A stretch of 13,582 nucleotides of DNA from Treponema sp. (GCA_031290005.1 JAITOJ010000157.1:1-13582); one strand, 5' to 3'; counted from the first letter of the stretch, positions 7,450 through 13,582 are shown. Numbers and translations are program-made. Notes: generated from the sequence alone by a model not told the origin.

Positions 7450-7479
7450 TTGTCCAGACGCGGCGTTATAGTATATAGT
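7450..7479 (+). promoter_or_regulatory. Candidate sigma70-type promoter of pfp
   Basis: TTGTCC (7450-7455), an 18-base spacer and TATAGT (7474-7479) form a reasonable promoter in an AT-rich stretch. The predicted leader is about 45 bases. It contains a small hairpin (TCGTCC/GGACGA, 7497-7513) and ends with a good AGGAG at 7521-7525, five bases before the pfp ATG. Confidence 0.5.
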
Positions 7480-7530
7480 ATTGCATAATCAATTTTTCGT
7501 CCCCTGCGGACGATTTTATCAGGAGAAAGT

Positions 7531-9186
7531 ATGTCCCTATCAGCATTGCAAAAGGCACGGTACGGTTATGCGCCGAAATTGCCGTCGGTTTTGAAAAATC
7601 CCCCCGCGGAAATCGCTATTGAGTTCGGCAAACCAACCTCCGCCATTTCTGACCGGGAGGAACTGCAAAAAGTGTTTGCCCGCACCTACGGCAAACCCAT
7701 GGCATGCTTCAAAAAAGGCGCCAATCCCAATGCCCGCAAAAAACTCAAGGTGGGGGTGGTGCTTTCCGGCGGCCAGGCCCCCGGCGGCCACAACGTCATA
7801 GCCGGACTGTTCGACGGCCTCAAAAAAGGCAGCACGGATTCCGTCCTGTACGGTTTTCTGGGCGGCCCGTCAGGGCTTATCAACTGTCAATATAAGGAAA
7901 TTACCGCCGCCCTCGTGGACGAATACCGCAATACCGGCGGGTTCGACATCATCGGTTCGGGACGCACCAAAATCGAAACCGACGGGCAGGTGGCGTCCTC
8001 CATCGAAACCGTGAAAAAGCTGGGTCTGGACGCGGTGGTGGTTATCGGCGGGGACGACTCCAACACCAACGCCGCGCTGCTGGCGGAACATTTTATCCAA
8101 AAGGGCCTGAAGACCCAGGTCATCGGGGTTCCCAAAACCATCGACGGCGACCTGAAAAACGAGTATGTCGAGACCAGCTTCGGCTTCGACACCGCTGCCA
8201 AGACCTACTCGGAACTGGTGGGCAACATCGAGCGGGATGCCAACAGCGCCCGCAAATACTGGCACTTTATCAAACTCATGGGCCGCTCGGCCAGTCACAT
8301 CGCCCTGGAATGCGCCCTACAAACCCAGCCCAACATCTGCCTCATTTCCGAGGAAGTGGAGGCAAAAGAGATGACCCTGGATCAGGTCACGGAGGACATC
8401 TGCGCGGTTATCGCAAAGCGGGCGGAAAAGGGCGAGAACTTCGGGGTCATTCTGATTCCCGAAGGGCTGGTGGAATTTATCCCGGAAATCAAGAGCCTCA
8501 TTCATGAATTGAACGACGAGATGGCCAAAAAAGCCGCGGAATTCAACGCCCTGGCCGGGTTTGCGGACAAAAAAGCCTGGCTCCAGAAGAATCTGTCCGC
8601 CCCTGCCTACGCCGCCTTTGCGTCCCTGCCGGAGTCTATCGCCGGGCAGTTTTTGGCCGACCGCGACCCCCACGGGAATGTGCAGGTTTCCCGCATTGAG
8701 ACGGAAAAATTGCTGGCCCTGGCGGTGGAACAAAAGCTTGCGGAAATGAAAAAGGCCGGAACGTACAAAGGCACGTTCAGTTCCTACACCCATTTCTTCG
8801 GTTACGAGGGCCGCTGCGCCTTCCCGTCAAACTTTGACGCGGACTACTGCTATAGCCTGGGGTTCACCGCATTCCTGCTGACTGCCGGGGGCGTGACTGG
8901 CTATCTGTCGTCGGTACAGAACCTGACCGCCCCCGCTGACCAGTGGACTGCCGGGGGCATCCCGCTCACCATGATGATGAACATGGAAAAGCGTCACGGG
9001 GCGCAGAAGCCGGTGATTAAAAAAGCCCTGGTGGAACTGGAGGGCAAGCCTTTCAAGGCCTTCGCCTCCCAACGGGATGACTGGGCGGTGAACACCAGCT
9101 ATGTGTTCCCCGGCGCGATTCAGTACTTCGGGCCGCCGGAGGTCTGCGGCCAGCCTTCAAAGACAATTCAACTGGAACACACCTGA
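7531..9186 (+). CDS. pfp: Pyrophosphate-dependent 6-phosphofructokinase
   Basis: The 551-aa product is the long form of PPi-dependent phosphofructokinase, which interconverts fructose 6-phosphate and fructose 1,6-bisphosphate using pyrophosphate instead of ATP. Glycine-rich GGQAPGGHN lies at residues 80-88. GGDDSNTN at 173-180 carries the second Asp that marks PPi rather than ATP use. PKTIDGD at 201-207 carries the Lys typical of PPi enzymes together with the catalytic TIDGD. MGR at 250-252 and LIPEG further on bind the sugar phosphate. The length fits the roughly 60-kDa type known from spirochetes and plants. The ATG at 7531 has AGGAG 5 bases upstream. The gene stands alone, divergent from murJ, and no clear terminator follows the stop codon. 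Use of PPi suggests an energy-sparing, reversible glycolysis. Confidence 0.95.
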   Translation: MSLSALQKARYGYAPKLPSVLKNPPAEIAIEFGKPTSAISDREELQKVFARTYGKPMACFKKGANPNARKKLKVGVVLSGGQAPGGHNVIAGLFDGLKKGSTDSVLYGFLGGPSGLINCQYKEITAALVDEYRNTGGFDIIGSGRTKIETDGQVASSIETVKKLGLDAVVVIGGDDSNTNAALLAEHFIQKGLKTQVIGVPKTIDGDLKNEYVETSFGFDTAAKTYSELVGNIERDANSARKYWHFIKLMGRSASHIALECALQTQPNICLISEEVEAKEMTLDQVTEDICAVIAKRAEKGENFGVILIPEGLVEFIPEIKSLIHELNDEMAKKAAEFNALAGFADKKAWLQKNLSAPAYAAFASLPESIAGQFLADRDPHGNVQVSRIETEKLLALAVEQKLAEMKKAGTYKGTFSSYTHFFGYEGRCAFPSNFDADYCYSLGFTAFLLTAGGVTGYLSSVQNLTAPADQWTAGGIPLTMMMNMEKRHGAQKPVIKKALVELEGKPFKAFASQRDDWAVNTSYVFPGAIQYFGPPEVCGQPSKTIQLEHT

Positions 9187-9194
9187 TTTTTTGC

Positions 9195-9285
9195 AGTAGA
9201 CTATAAAAACTCCTGAAAAACAGAAAGTTTTTATAGTCTACTATAAAAACTTCTTGATTTTTGGGAGTTTTTATAGTAGACTATA
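9195..9285. repeat. Two nested long palindromes (40-bp period) abutting the ATPase start codon
   Basis: Inverted repeat 1 pairs AGTAGACTATAAAAACT (9195-9211) with its perfect complement at 9226-9242, around a 14-base loop. Inverted repeat 2 pairs 20 bases at 9232-9251 with their perfect complement at 9266-9285, again around a 14-base loop. The right arm of the first and the left arm of the second share bases 9232-9242, so only one hairpin can form at a time. Seen another way, a 40-bp unit (9195-9234) is repeated (9235-9274) and followed by a partial third copy; arms are conserved while loops differ. Neither hairpin is followed by a T-tract, so they are not ordinary terminators. The array ends 3 bases before the ATG of the ATPase gene. 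It may be an operator, an RNA switch or part of a mobile palindromic repeat. Confidence 0.92.
9254..9282 (+). promoter_or_regulatory. Possible promoter of the ATPase gene inside the palindromes
   Basis: TTGATT (9254-9259, in the loop of the second palindrome), a 17-base spacer and TAGACT (9277-9282, in its right arm) could serve as -35 and -10 boxes. TATAGT at 9272-9277 is an alternative -10. Either choice starts transcription within about 5 bases of the ATG at 9289, and no Shine-Dalgarno is present. The assignment is weak because the region is AT-rich. Confidence 0.3.
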
Positions 9286-9288
9286 CTC

Positions 9289-10497
9289 ATGGTACAGCGC
9301 GGGAATTATATTGAAAAGCTCAAAAAATTGCGGGATACGGAACTCATCAAGGTGGTCACCGGGGTCAGGCGGTGCGGCAAGTCTACTGTCTTGCAATTAT
9401 TCAGCGAATATCTGCTGGAAACCGGCCTTGCGCCGGAGCAAATCATCTCTATCAACTTTGAGGATATCCGGTTTGAGGAACTGCTTGATTACCGGAAGCT
9501 CCATGCCTATGTGTCTGAACGGCTCGTGGACGGGAAAATGACCTATGTCTTTTTGGACGAAATCCAGAACGTACCGGACTTTCAGCGGGCAGTGGACAGC
9601 CTGTTTATCAAAAAAAATGTGGATGTCTATGTGACCGGCTCAAACGCCCGCCTCTTGTCCGGGGAACTGGCAACCTTGCTTTCCGGCAGATATATCGAAA
9701 TTCCCCTGCTGCCGCTGTCGTTCAGCGAATATTACGAAATGAAGGGCGGCGATAAGCGCGAAGCCTTCACCGGATATTTCAGGAACGGGGGGTTCCCCTA
9801 TGCGGCGGCCATTGCCGATGAGGAAATCAGGAATGAGTATTTGCGCGGCGTCTATAACACCGTGCTGCTCAAGGACATTGTGGGCCGGAAGCATATTGCC
9901 AATGTGGAGCTGCTGGAACGAGTCATCCGTTTTTTGTTCGACAATATCGGTAATTTGGTGTCCGCGAAAAAAATTGCCGACAGCCTTACTTCGTCGGGCA
10001 TCAAGACAAGCCCCATAACTGTTGACAGCTATATTGAGGCCCTGATGGACGCCTACATTTTGTACCGCGCCGGTCGTTACGACGTGAAAGGCAAACAGCA
10101 TTTACAGTCTCTGGAAAAATATTATCTGGTTGATGCGGGTCTCCGCCGGATGCTGCTGGGGGACTCCAACCGGGACATCGGGTATATTCTGGAAAATGTC
10201 GTGTATCTGGAATTGCTCCGCCGGGGATCTGAGGTGTCTGTCGGCAAGGTGGACGAGCAGGAGGTGGACTTTATCGCCCAGGCCGGAGGGGAGAAAACCT
10301 ACTATCAGGTTGCCGCCAGCGTACTGGACGCCGCCACTCTGGAACGGGAGATTGCGCCGCTGGAAAAAATCAAGGATAACTACCCCAAGTGTATCCTGAC
10401 CCTGGACGATATTCTCCGGGACGTGAACGGCATACGGCAGATGAATATCATCGACTTTTTGCTGGAGCGCGGGGCGACGGAGGCTCATCGTGGATAA
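9289..10497 (+). CDS. AAA-type ATPase with C-terminal DUF4143 domain
   Basis: The 402-aa product belongs to the widespread bacterial/archaeal ATPases that pair an AAA_14 domain with DUF4143; their cellular role is not established. Walker A is GVRRCGKST (residues 25-33) and Walker B is VFLDE (87-91). A sensor-like VTGSNARLLSGELATLLSGR follows at 115-134. The C-terminal half (about 185-345) has the DUF4143 pattern, including YYLVDAGLR, LENVVYLELLRRG and EVDFIAQ then YYQV. This last series resembles a PD-(D/E)xK nuclease core, with Glu302, Asp327 and a Gln-Val where Glu-Val-Lys would sit, so catalysis is uncertain. No ribosome-binding site precedes the ATG, and nested palindromes end 3 bases upstream. 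The stop overlaps the start of the DciA-like gene by 8 bp. This family often occurs as several scattered copies in treponemes and other anaerobes, which raises the possibility that the gene is a mobile accessory inserted here. Confidence 0.88.
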   Translation: MVQRGNYIEKLKKLRDTELIKVVTGVRRCGKSTVLQLFSEYLLETGLAPEQIISINFEDIRFEELLDYRKLHAYVSERLVDGKMTYVFLDEIQNVPDFQRAVDSLFIKKNVDVYVTGSNARLLSGELATLLSGRYIEIPLLPLSFSEYYEMKGGDKREAFTGYFRNGGFPYAAAIADEEIRNEYLRGVYNTVLLKDIVGRKHIANVELLERVIRFLFDNIGNLVSAKKIADSLTSSGIKTSPITVDSYIEALMDAYILYRAGRYDVKGKQHLQSLEKYYLVDAGLRRMLLGDSNRDIGYILENVVYLELLRRGSEVSVGKVDEQEVDFIAQAGGEKTYYQVAASVLDAATLEREIAPLEKIKDNYPKCILTLDDILRDVNGIRQMNIIDFLLERGATEAHRG

Positions 10498-10825
10498 AAT
10501 TTATTCTCCCGCGGATTTTCTGGCCGCCATTTTTGATGAGGTCAATATCGGGGACTTGCGGGACGCGCAAAAATTATCCCGCGCCTGGAAAAGCATTGTT
10601 CTGGGCATCAAAGCTCCAAACCCGGAAACTGACCCGAACCGGGGAGAAAAAATGTACAGCCACAGCAAGCTGGTGGATTTGAAAAACGGGGTGCTTTTCA
10701 TCGAAACCGACCATCCCGGCTGGAGCCAGATGTTTCAACTGCACCGGGACTATATTTTGACCGGACTCAAAAAGGCTGCCCCGGAATTGGAAATAAGCGC
10801 CTTGGCGCTCAGGCTGCAAAAATAA
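10490..10825 (+). CDS. DciA/DUF721-family protein (putative replicative helicase loader)
   Basis: The 111-aa product matches the DUF721/DciA family, whose studied members help load the replicative helicase DnaB. The signature runs from the SRAW motif and IVLG, through HSKLVDLKNGVLFIE (residues about 58-72), to DHPGWSQMFQLHRDYIL. A segment of about 15 residues (KAPNPETDPNRGEKM) is inserted between the W..IV and HS motifs. The start is GTG at 10490, with a strong GGAGG (10479-10483) 6 bases upstream, inside the ATPase gene. The 8-bp overlap suggests translational coupling. In T. pallidum the DUF721 gene lies beside recF near dnaA, so this location is different. The helicase-loading role is inferred from the family only. 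Confidence 0.75.
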   Translation: MDKIYSPADFLAAIFDEVNIGDLRDAQKLSRAWKSIVLGIKAPNPETDPNRGEKMYSHSKLVDLKNGVLFIETDHPGWSQMFQLHRDYILTGLKKAAPELEISALALRLQK

Positions 10826-10841
10826 AGCGGTGTCTAAGCCC

Positions 10842-10870
10842 TTGACGAGTTGCTTGGTTTTCCGTATAGT
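10842..10870 (+). promoter_or_regulatory. Sigma70-type promoter of groES
   Basis: TTGACG (10842-10847), an exact 17-base spacer and TATAGT (10865-10870) make the best promoter match in the window. Transcription should begin near 10877, giving a leader of about 30 bases with TTGGAGG just before the ATG. A short inverted repeat GTATA-N5-TATAC (10864-10878) overlaps the -10 box and start site and could be an operator. No CIRCE element (TTAGCACTC-N9-GAGTGCTAA) is present. Confidence 0.75.
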
Positions 10871-10906
10871 TGTTATACAAACAAAAAATCTTTTTTGGAG
10901 GATATT

Positions 10907-11173
10907 ATGAAGGTTACACCTTTAGCGGATCGTGTTCTGGTCAAACCCAAGAAAACCGAGTCAAAAACAGCGGGCGGGATTATTATTCCCGACACCGCTC
11001 AGGAAAAGACTCAGGAGGCTTCTGTTATCGCGGTGGGCGATGACAAGGAGAAAATCAAAGTCAAGCCCGGCGACCAGATCATACATGACAAGTATGCGGG
11101 AACCGCGATCAAAATTGACGGGGAAGATCATCTCATCGTCAAGGCCGATGACATTATTGCCATAATCGCGTAA
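10907..11173 (+). CDS. groES: Co-chaperonin GroES (Cpn10)
   Basis: The 88-aa product is GroES, the heptameric lid of the GroEL folding chamber. It begins MKVTPLADRVLVKP, and the mobile loop that docks on GroEL lies around residues 16-34 (ESKTAGGIIIPDTA). VIAVG, a D/KYAGT-type block and LIVKADDIIAII at the end complete the family pattern. The ATG at 10907 is preferred over the in-frame upstream start at 10850: GGAGG lies 6 bases before it, the protein then begins at the conserved N-terminus, and the upstream start falls in the promoter spacer. groEL is not next to it; T. pallidum likewise keeps the two genes apart. A strong promoter precedes and an intrinsic terminator follows, so this is a single-gene unit. 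Confidence 0.95.
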   Translation: MKVTPLADRVLVKPKKTESKTAGGIIIPDTAQEKTQEASVIAVGDDKEKIKVKPGDQIIHDKYAGTAIKIDGEDHLIVKADDIIAIIA

Positions 11174-11198
11174 TCGCCACCGGCGGCCAGTTATGATG

Positions 11199-11236
11199 AA
11201 GGCGAAGTTACACCGTAACTTCGCCTTGCTTTTTTT
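11199..11236 (+). terminator. Intrinsic terminator of groES
   Basis: A perfect 13-bp stem (AAGGCGAAGTTAC at 11199-11211 and its complement at 11215-11227) with a 3-base loop is followed by GC and seven T's (11230-11236). This is a textbook plus-strand terminator 25 bases after the groES stop. It lies over the last codons and stop of the opposing ispDF gene. On the minus strand the stem is not followed by a T-tract, so it acts mainly for groES. Confidence 0.92.
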
Positions 11237-12476
11237 CAAGCAGACACACAACCCAAGCTTCCACGATTTCTCCCCTGCCGACTTCCCCGGTTTTTTCTCC
11301 GGTCTTTGCTTTCACAAATACCGTCTCCGGGTCTGTCTCCAGGGTTTGCGCGATGGACCGGCGGATTTTGTCCCGGAAAGGCAGCATTTTGGGCTTTTCC
11401 AGCAGGACAACGCAGTCCAGGTTGACCAGACGCCACCCCGCCCCGCGCACATCTTTCCAGACGCGTTTCAGCAAGTCAGCGGAATCAGCGTCTTTCCATT
11501 GAGGATCCTCCGGTGGAAAACAGGAGCCGATGTCCCCCAGGCCGGAGGCGCCCAGGAGCGCGTCGCTCACGGCGTGAAAAAGCACATCCCCGTCAGAGTG
11601 GCCGTCCTCGCCTTTTTCAAAAGGAAGCTCCACGCCGCCAAGTACCAGCTTTCTGCCCATAATCAGCCGGTGCCGGTCATAGCCCAGGCCGGTGCGGAAT
11701 TGCGGAAAGTCCTGACAGCCGGGCGTTTCCGGCTGATTTGCCGGGACAACCCCCAGGTCTTTGGGATAGGTGATTTTAATATTGTCGATTGACCCTTCCA
11801 CTGCCGCAACCGGAGACTCAGAGCGCGCCCAGATTTCCGTGTCGTCGGTGCAGGCTTTTCCGTCCGCTGCTGCCTTGCGGTGGGCCTCGTAAAACGGCTG
11901 AAACCGGAAGCCCTGGGGAGTCTGCACTGCCCGGATACTCGACCGGTCAAAGTGCGCGGTCATAGTTCCCGCATCGTCCCCGGCGCCAAGTTGCTTGAGG
12001 GTGTCCACCGAGGGGATAACCGGCGCGGCCGCGCCGTATTTGTCCGCGGCGGCAATCACGGCGCGGATGACCTTTCCGCTCACAAAGGGACGCGCCCCGT
12101 CGTGCACCAGAACCAGGCCGGAAACGGATTGTTCCGCCAGGAATTCCAGGGCTTTGCGGACCGATTCTTGCCGGGTTTCGCCGCCGGGCACAAAGGCGAT
12201 GAAAAAGGTGTGCGGCTTGCTCACGGCGCAACGGATTTGCGCTGAAGTAAAAAGCGCTTTTTCCGCTTCCAAGGCGAAAAAATCATAGTTTTGTTGCGGG
12301 AGGGTAATCACCAAAAATGCCAGATTCCGCAGGGAAAGAAATGGCTCCGCGGCCTGGGCAAGAACTGTTTTTCCGCCGGGAAGGGGTAAAAATTCTTTTT
12401 TTATGCCCCCTCCCATGCGTTCCGACGAACCGGACGCCGCGATGACTACCGAAACAGCAGTTTCATCACACCTCAT
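11208..12476 (-). CDS. ispDF: Bifunctional IspD-IspF (MEP cytidylyltransferase / MECDP synthase)
   Basis: The roughly 422-aa product fuses two enzymes of the MEP isoprenoid pathway. The N-terminal half is IspD, which attaches CMP to methylerythritol 4-phosphate: it shows AASGSSERMGGGIKKEFLPL for nucleotide binding, VHDGARPFV and QTPQGF. The C-terminal half is IspF, which forms the cyclic diphosphate: GLGYDRH carries the Asp and His metal ligands, and GHSDGDVLFHAVSDALLG the third. IspE, which acts between the two, is not in the window. The start chosen is the ATG at 12476 (MRCDETAVSVVIAASG). Longer starts up to 12500 only translate the shifted frame of carD's acidic tail (MTMTRTMVM). The gene overlaps carD by 11 bases and is probably translated by coupling, as no clear ribosome-binding site is seen. 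carD followed by ispDF is also the T. pallidum order. Confidence 0.93.
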   Translation of the reverse strand: MRCDETAVSVVIAASGSSERMGGGIKKEFLPLPGGKTVLAQAAEPFLSLRNLAFLVITLPQQNYDFFALEAEKALFTSAQIRCAVSKPHTFFIAFVPGGETRQESVRKALEFLAEQSVSGLVLVHDGARPFVSGKVIRAVIAAADKYGAAAPVIPSVDTLKQLGAGDDAGTMTAHFDRSSIRAVQTPQGFRFQPFYEAHRKAAADGKACTDDTEIWARSESPVAAVEGSIDNIKITYPKDLGVVPANQPETPGCQDFPQFRTGLGYDRHRLIMGRKLVLGGVELPFEKGEDGHSDGDVLFHAVSDALLGASGLGDIGSCFPPEDPQWKDADSADLLKRVWKDVRGAGWRLVNLDCVVLLEKPKMLPFRDKIRRSIAQTLETDPETVFVKAKTGEKTGEVGRGEIVEAWVVCLLEKKQGEVTV

Positions 12477-13143
12477 CACCATCGTCCGCGTCATCGTCAT
12501 CTTCTTCGCTGTCTTTATCGTCTCCGCTTACTGCTTCTTCTTCGTCGTCAGGCAGCACCTCTTCGGTTCCGTCTGAAAAATCCTCATCCTCATCATCGTT
12601 GAATGCATCAGTCTCGGCGTCCTTATTTTTGGCTGCCCGCCCGTCGGCGGGTTCAAGCCGGGCGTGAATCATGGCTTCTACTTCCTTTGCCGGTATTCCC
12701 AGAGAAAAAGAAATCTCATCCTCAAACAGTTTTTTTGCCGAATCATACAGCCGGCGTTCCTGAATAGGCAGGTCTTTGACTTTGCTCCGATGATACAGGC
12801 TGCGGACGATGGTGGCAATGTCGGCAACCGTACCCTTTTTTAACAGGTCAAGATTCATCTGATAGCGCAGTTTCCAGTCCGATGTGATAGGCTCAAAGTC
12901 CCCGCCTATCATATCCAGAGCCTGCTGGGCTTCCTCGGCAGGAACAATCGCCCGGATACCTAACTCACCCGCCTTATCCACCGGCACCATAATTGTCATG
13001 TCTGTTACCGCAAGATAAATCACATAATAGAGTAAGTTGGTATCCTTAAACTTTTTTTCCTGGATTTCAACAATTTTTCCAACCCCTTGGCTAGGGTACA
13101 CCACTTTTTGTTCAACTACAAAAGCTGTATTTTCCACACTCAT
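12466..13143 (-). CDS. CarD-family transcriptional regulator with long acidic tail
   Basis: The 225-aa product is a CarD-type protein, which binds RNA polymerase beta subunit and stabilises the open promoter complex. Residues about 9-60 form the polymerase-interacting Tudor-like domain (VVYPSQGVGKIVEI). Residues about 70-165 form the helical DNA-binding part, with Trp90 in SDWKLRYQMNLDLLKKG, the residue that wedges into the transcription bubble in mycobacterial CarD. Residues about 166-225 are a strongly acidic, low-complexity tail of Asp and Glu, which is longer than the core family needs. The start at 13143 (MSVENTAFVVEQ) is chosen over 13311 because the domain begins there and the longer form would run through the promoter and into the neighbouring gene. 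There is no Shine-Dalgarno; a promoter ends 9 bases before the ATG. It is followed by ispDF. Confidence 0.92.
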   Translation of the reverse strand: MSVENTAFVVEQKVVYPSQGVGKIVEIQEKKFKDTNLLYYVIYLAVTDMTIMVPVDKAGELGIRAIVPAEEAQQALDMIGGDFEPITSDWKLRYQMNLDLLKKGTVADIATIVRSLYHRSKVKDLPIQERRLYDSAKKLFEDEISFSLGIPAKEVEAMIHARLEPADGRAAKNKDAETDAFNDDEDEDFSDGTEEVLPDDEEEAVSGDDKDSEEDDDDADDGDEV

Positions 13144-13152
13144 ATTATAAAT

Positions 13153-13181
13153 AGTATAACACAAATCAAGGTCTTGGTCAA
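13153..13181 (-). promoter_or_regulatory. Sigma70-type promoter of carD-ispDF, near-leaderless
   Basis: On the minus strand TTGACC (plus 13176-13181), a 17-base spacer and TATACT (plus 13153-13158) match the sigma70 consensus well. Only nine bases separate the -10 box from the carD ATG, so the transcript would have a leader of about 2-3 bases. The -35 box overlaps the stop codon of the upstream deacylase gene. Confidence 0.68.
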
Positions 13182-13582
13182 ATCCCCGAAAGCTGGGCAA
13201 GACTGCCGTTTTCCACCACCTGCCGGCCTCGGACAAAGGCGGCAAACAAGCCTTCGGCTTCGCCCGAGGGAGAGAGAAAAGTGGAAGTGTCGCGGAATTT
13301 TTCAGGGTCAAAGATAAGCATATCCGCCCGGCGGCCCGGCGCGAGCAGCCCCCGGTCAGTCAGGCCAAGCCGGGCCGCGCTCTGGCTGGTCATCTTGCGG
13401 ATTGCGGTCTCCAGGGGAAGGACATGCCGCTCCTGAACAAAGTCCCGCAAAAAGCGTGGGAACGCGCCGGTGAGCCGAGGGTGCGGCCTGGTCATGTCGC
13501 CATAGAGAGCGTCCGAAATCAGGGACGAATAGGGAAGCCCCGCGATGGTGTCGATGTCCTCCTGGGACATGCTGCGGTTGAT
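13178..13582 (-). CDS. N-acyl-D-amino-acid deacylase / D-aminoacylase-like amidohydrolase (5' end outside window)
   Basis: These are the last 134 residues of an amidohydrolase; the frame stays open to the right edge, so the gene begins outside the window. The blocks RPHPRLTGAFPRFLRDFV, LPLETAIRKMTSQSAARLGL and GRRADMLIFDPEKFRD are typical of the C-terminal part of N-acyl-D-amino-acid deacylases, metal enzymes that release D-amino acids from acylated forms. The TSQSAARLGL helix and GxxADMLIFD strand belong to the composite beta-domain shared by the wider amidohydrolase superfamily. Substrate cannot be decided from this part, because most metal ligands lie upstream. The gene points the same way as carD, 34 bp away, but carD has its own promoter overlapping this stop codon, so read-through is possible but not required. 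Confidence 0.85.
   Translation of the reverse strand: MNRSMSQEDIDTIAGLPYSSLISDALYGDMTRPHPRLTGAFPRFLRDFVQERHVLPLETAIRKMTSQSAARLGLTDRGLLAPGRRADMLIFDPEKFRDTSTFLSPSGEAEGLFAAFVRGRQVVENGSLAQLSGI

Noticed and set aside
7497..7513. Attenuator or riboswitch in the pfp leader
   Set aside because: There is only one 6-bp hairpin in a leader of about 45 bases, with no alternative pairing or known aptamer features.
9195..9285. Terminator of pfp
   Set aside because: Stems are long but neither is followed by a T-tract outside the stem; the T-runs lie within the arms. Some termination is still possible.
9289..10825. Toxin-antitoxin pair (ATPase plus small downstream gene)
   Set aside because: The small overlapping gene matches DUF721/DciA, not an antitoxin family, so the overlap alone is not enough.
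10850..11173. 107-aa version of GroES starting at 10850
   Set aside because: That start falls inside the promoter spacer; the start at 10907 has GGAGG and the conserved N-terminus.
12466..13311. 281-aa version of CarD starting at 13311
   Set aside because: The first 56 residues translate the promoter and the antisense of the deacylase gene; the CarD domain begins just after the ATG at 13143.
1..13582. tRNA, rRNA, insertion sequence or prophage genes
   Set aside because: No cloverleaf-like segment, rRNA stretch, transposase, integrase or target-site duplication was recognised in the gene or intergenic sequence read by eye.

Overview
This window looks like chromosomal core DNA of a treponeme-type spirochete of moderate GC content. 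A termite-gut Treponema (Breznakiellaceae-like) is my best guess, made from gene content and not from any database match. The clues are: flgL-fliW-csrA in the order known from Treponema and Borrelia; a divergent, FliG1-like second FliG; the long PPi-dependent phosphofructokinase used by spirochetes; a CarD regulator directly ahead of a fused ispDF gene, as in T. pallidum; a groES gene without groEL; and a DUF4143-type ATPase with palindromic upstream DNA.

Layout, left to right. (1) 1-1254: the 3' part of an ABC-F (YbiT/EttA-like) ATPase gene. (2) 1255-1525: a non-coding gap between two convergent genes, holding an eight-unit, exactly 23-bp-periodic tandem array (1275-1458) and a separate perfect hairpin (1467-1487). 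(3) 1526-4661: motility block. A fliG-like gene on the minus strand diverges from flgL-fliW-csrA on the plus strand; fliW and csrA overlap by 7 bp. (4) 4658-7405: minus-strand operon murJ (lipid II flippase) then an M24 aminopeptidase. The aminopeptidase stop shares a TTAA with the csrA stop. (5) 7406-9186: divergent promoter region and pfp. (6) 9187-10825: a palindrome-rich, AT-rich leader, an AAA ATPase/DUF4143 gene, and a DciA/DUF721-like gene overlapping its end by 8 bp. (7) 10826-11236: groES with a clear sigma70-type promoter and a strong intrinsic terminator. (8) 11208-13143: minus-strand carD then ispDF, overlapping. (9) 13178-13582: the 3' end of an N-acyl-D-amino-acid deacylase gene that runs off the right edge.

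How the parts relate. FlgL builds the hook-filament junction; FliW and CsrA form the partner switch that couples flagellin assembly to translation; the FliG-like protein belongs to the motor switch. MurJ and IspDF both feed envelope synthesis (lipid II export; MEP-pathway isoprenoids for the undecaprenyl carrier). PFP is the glycolytic control enzyme. CarD sets RNA polymerase activity at promoters.

The least explained parts are the 9195-9285 nested palindromes that run up to the ATPase start codon, and the 23-bp array. Three genes (murJ, the ATPase and carD) have promoter-like hexamers placed so close to the start codon, with no Shine-Dalgarno sequence, that leaderless mRNAs are likely. All promoter, operator and regulatory statements come from reading the sequence by eye.
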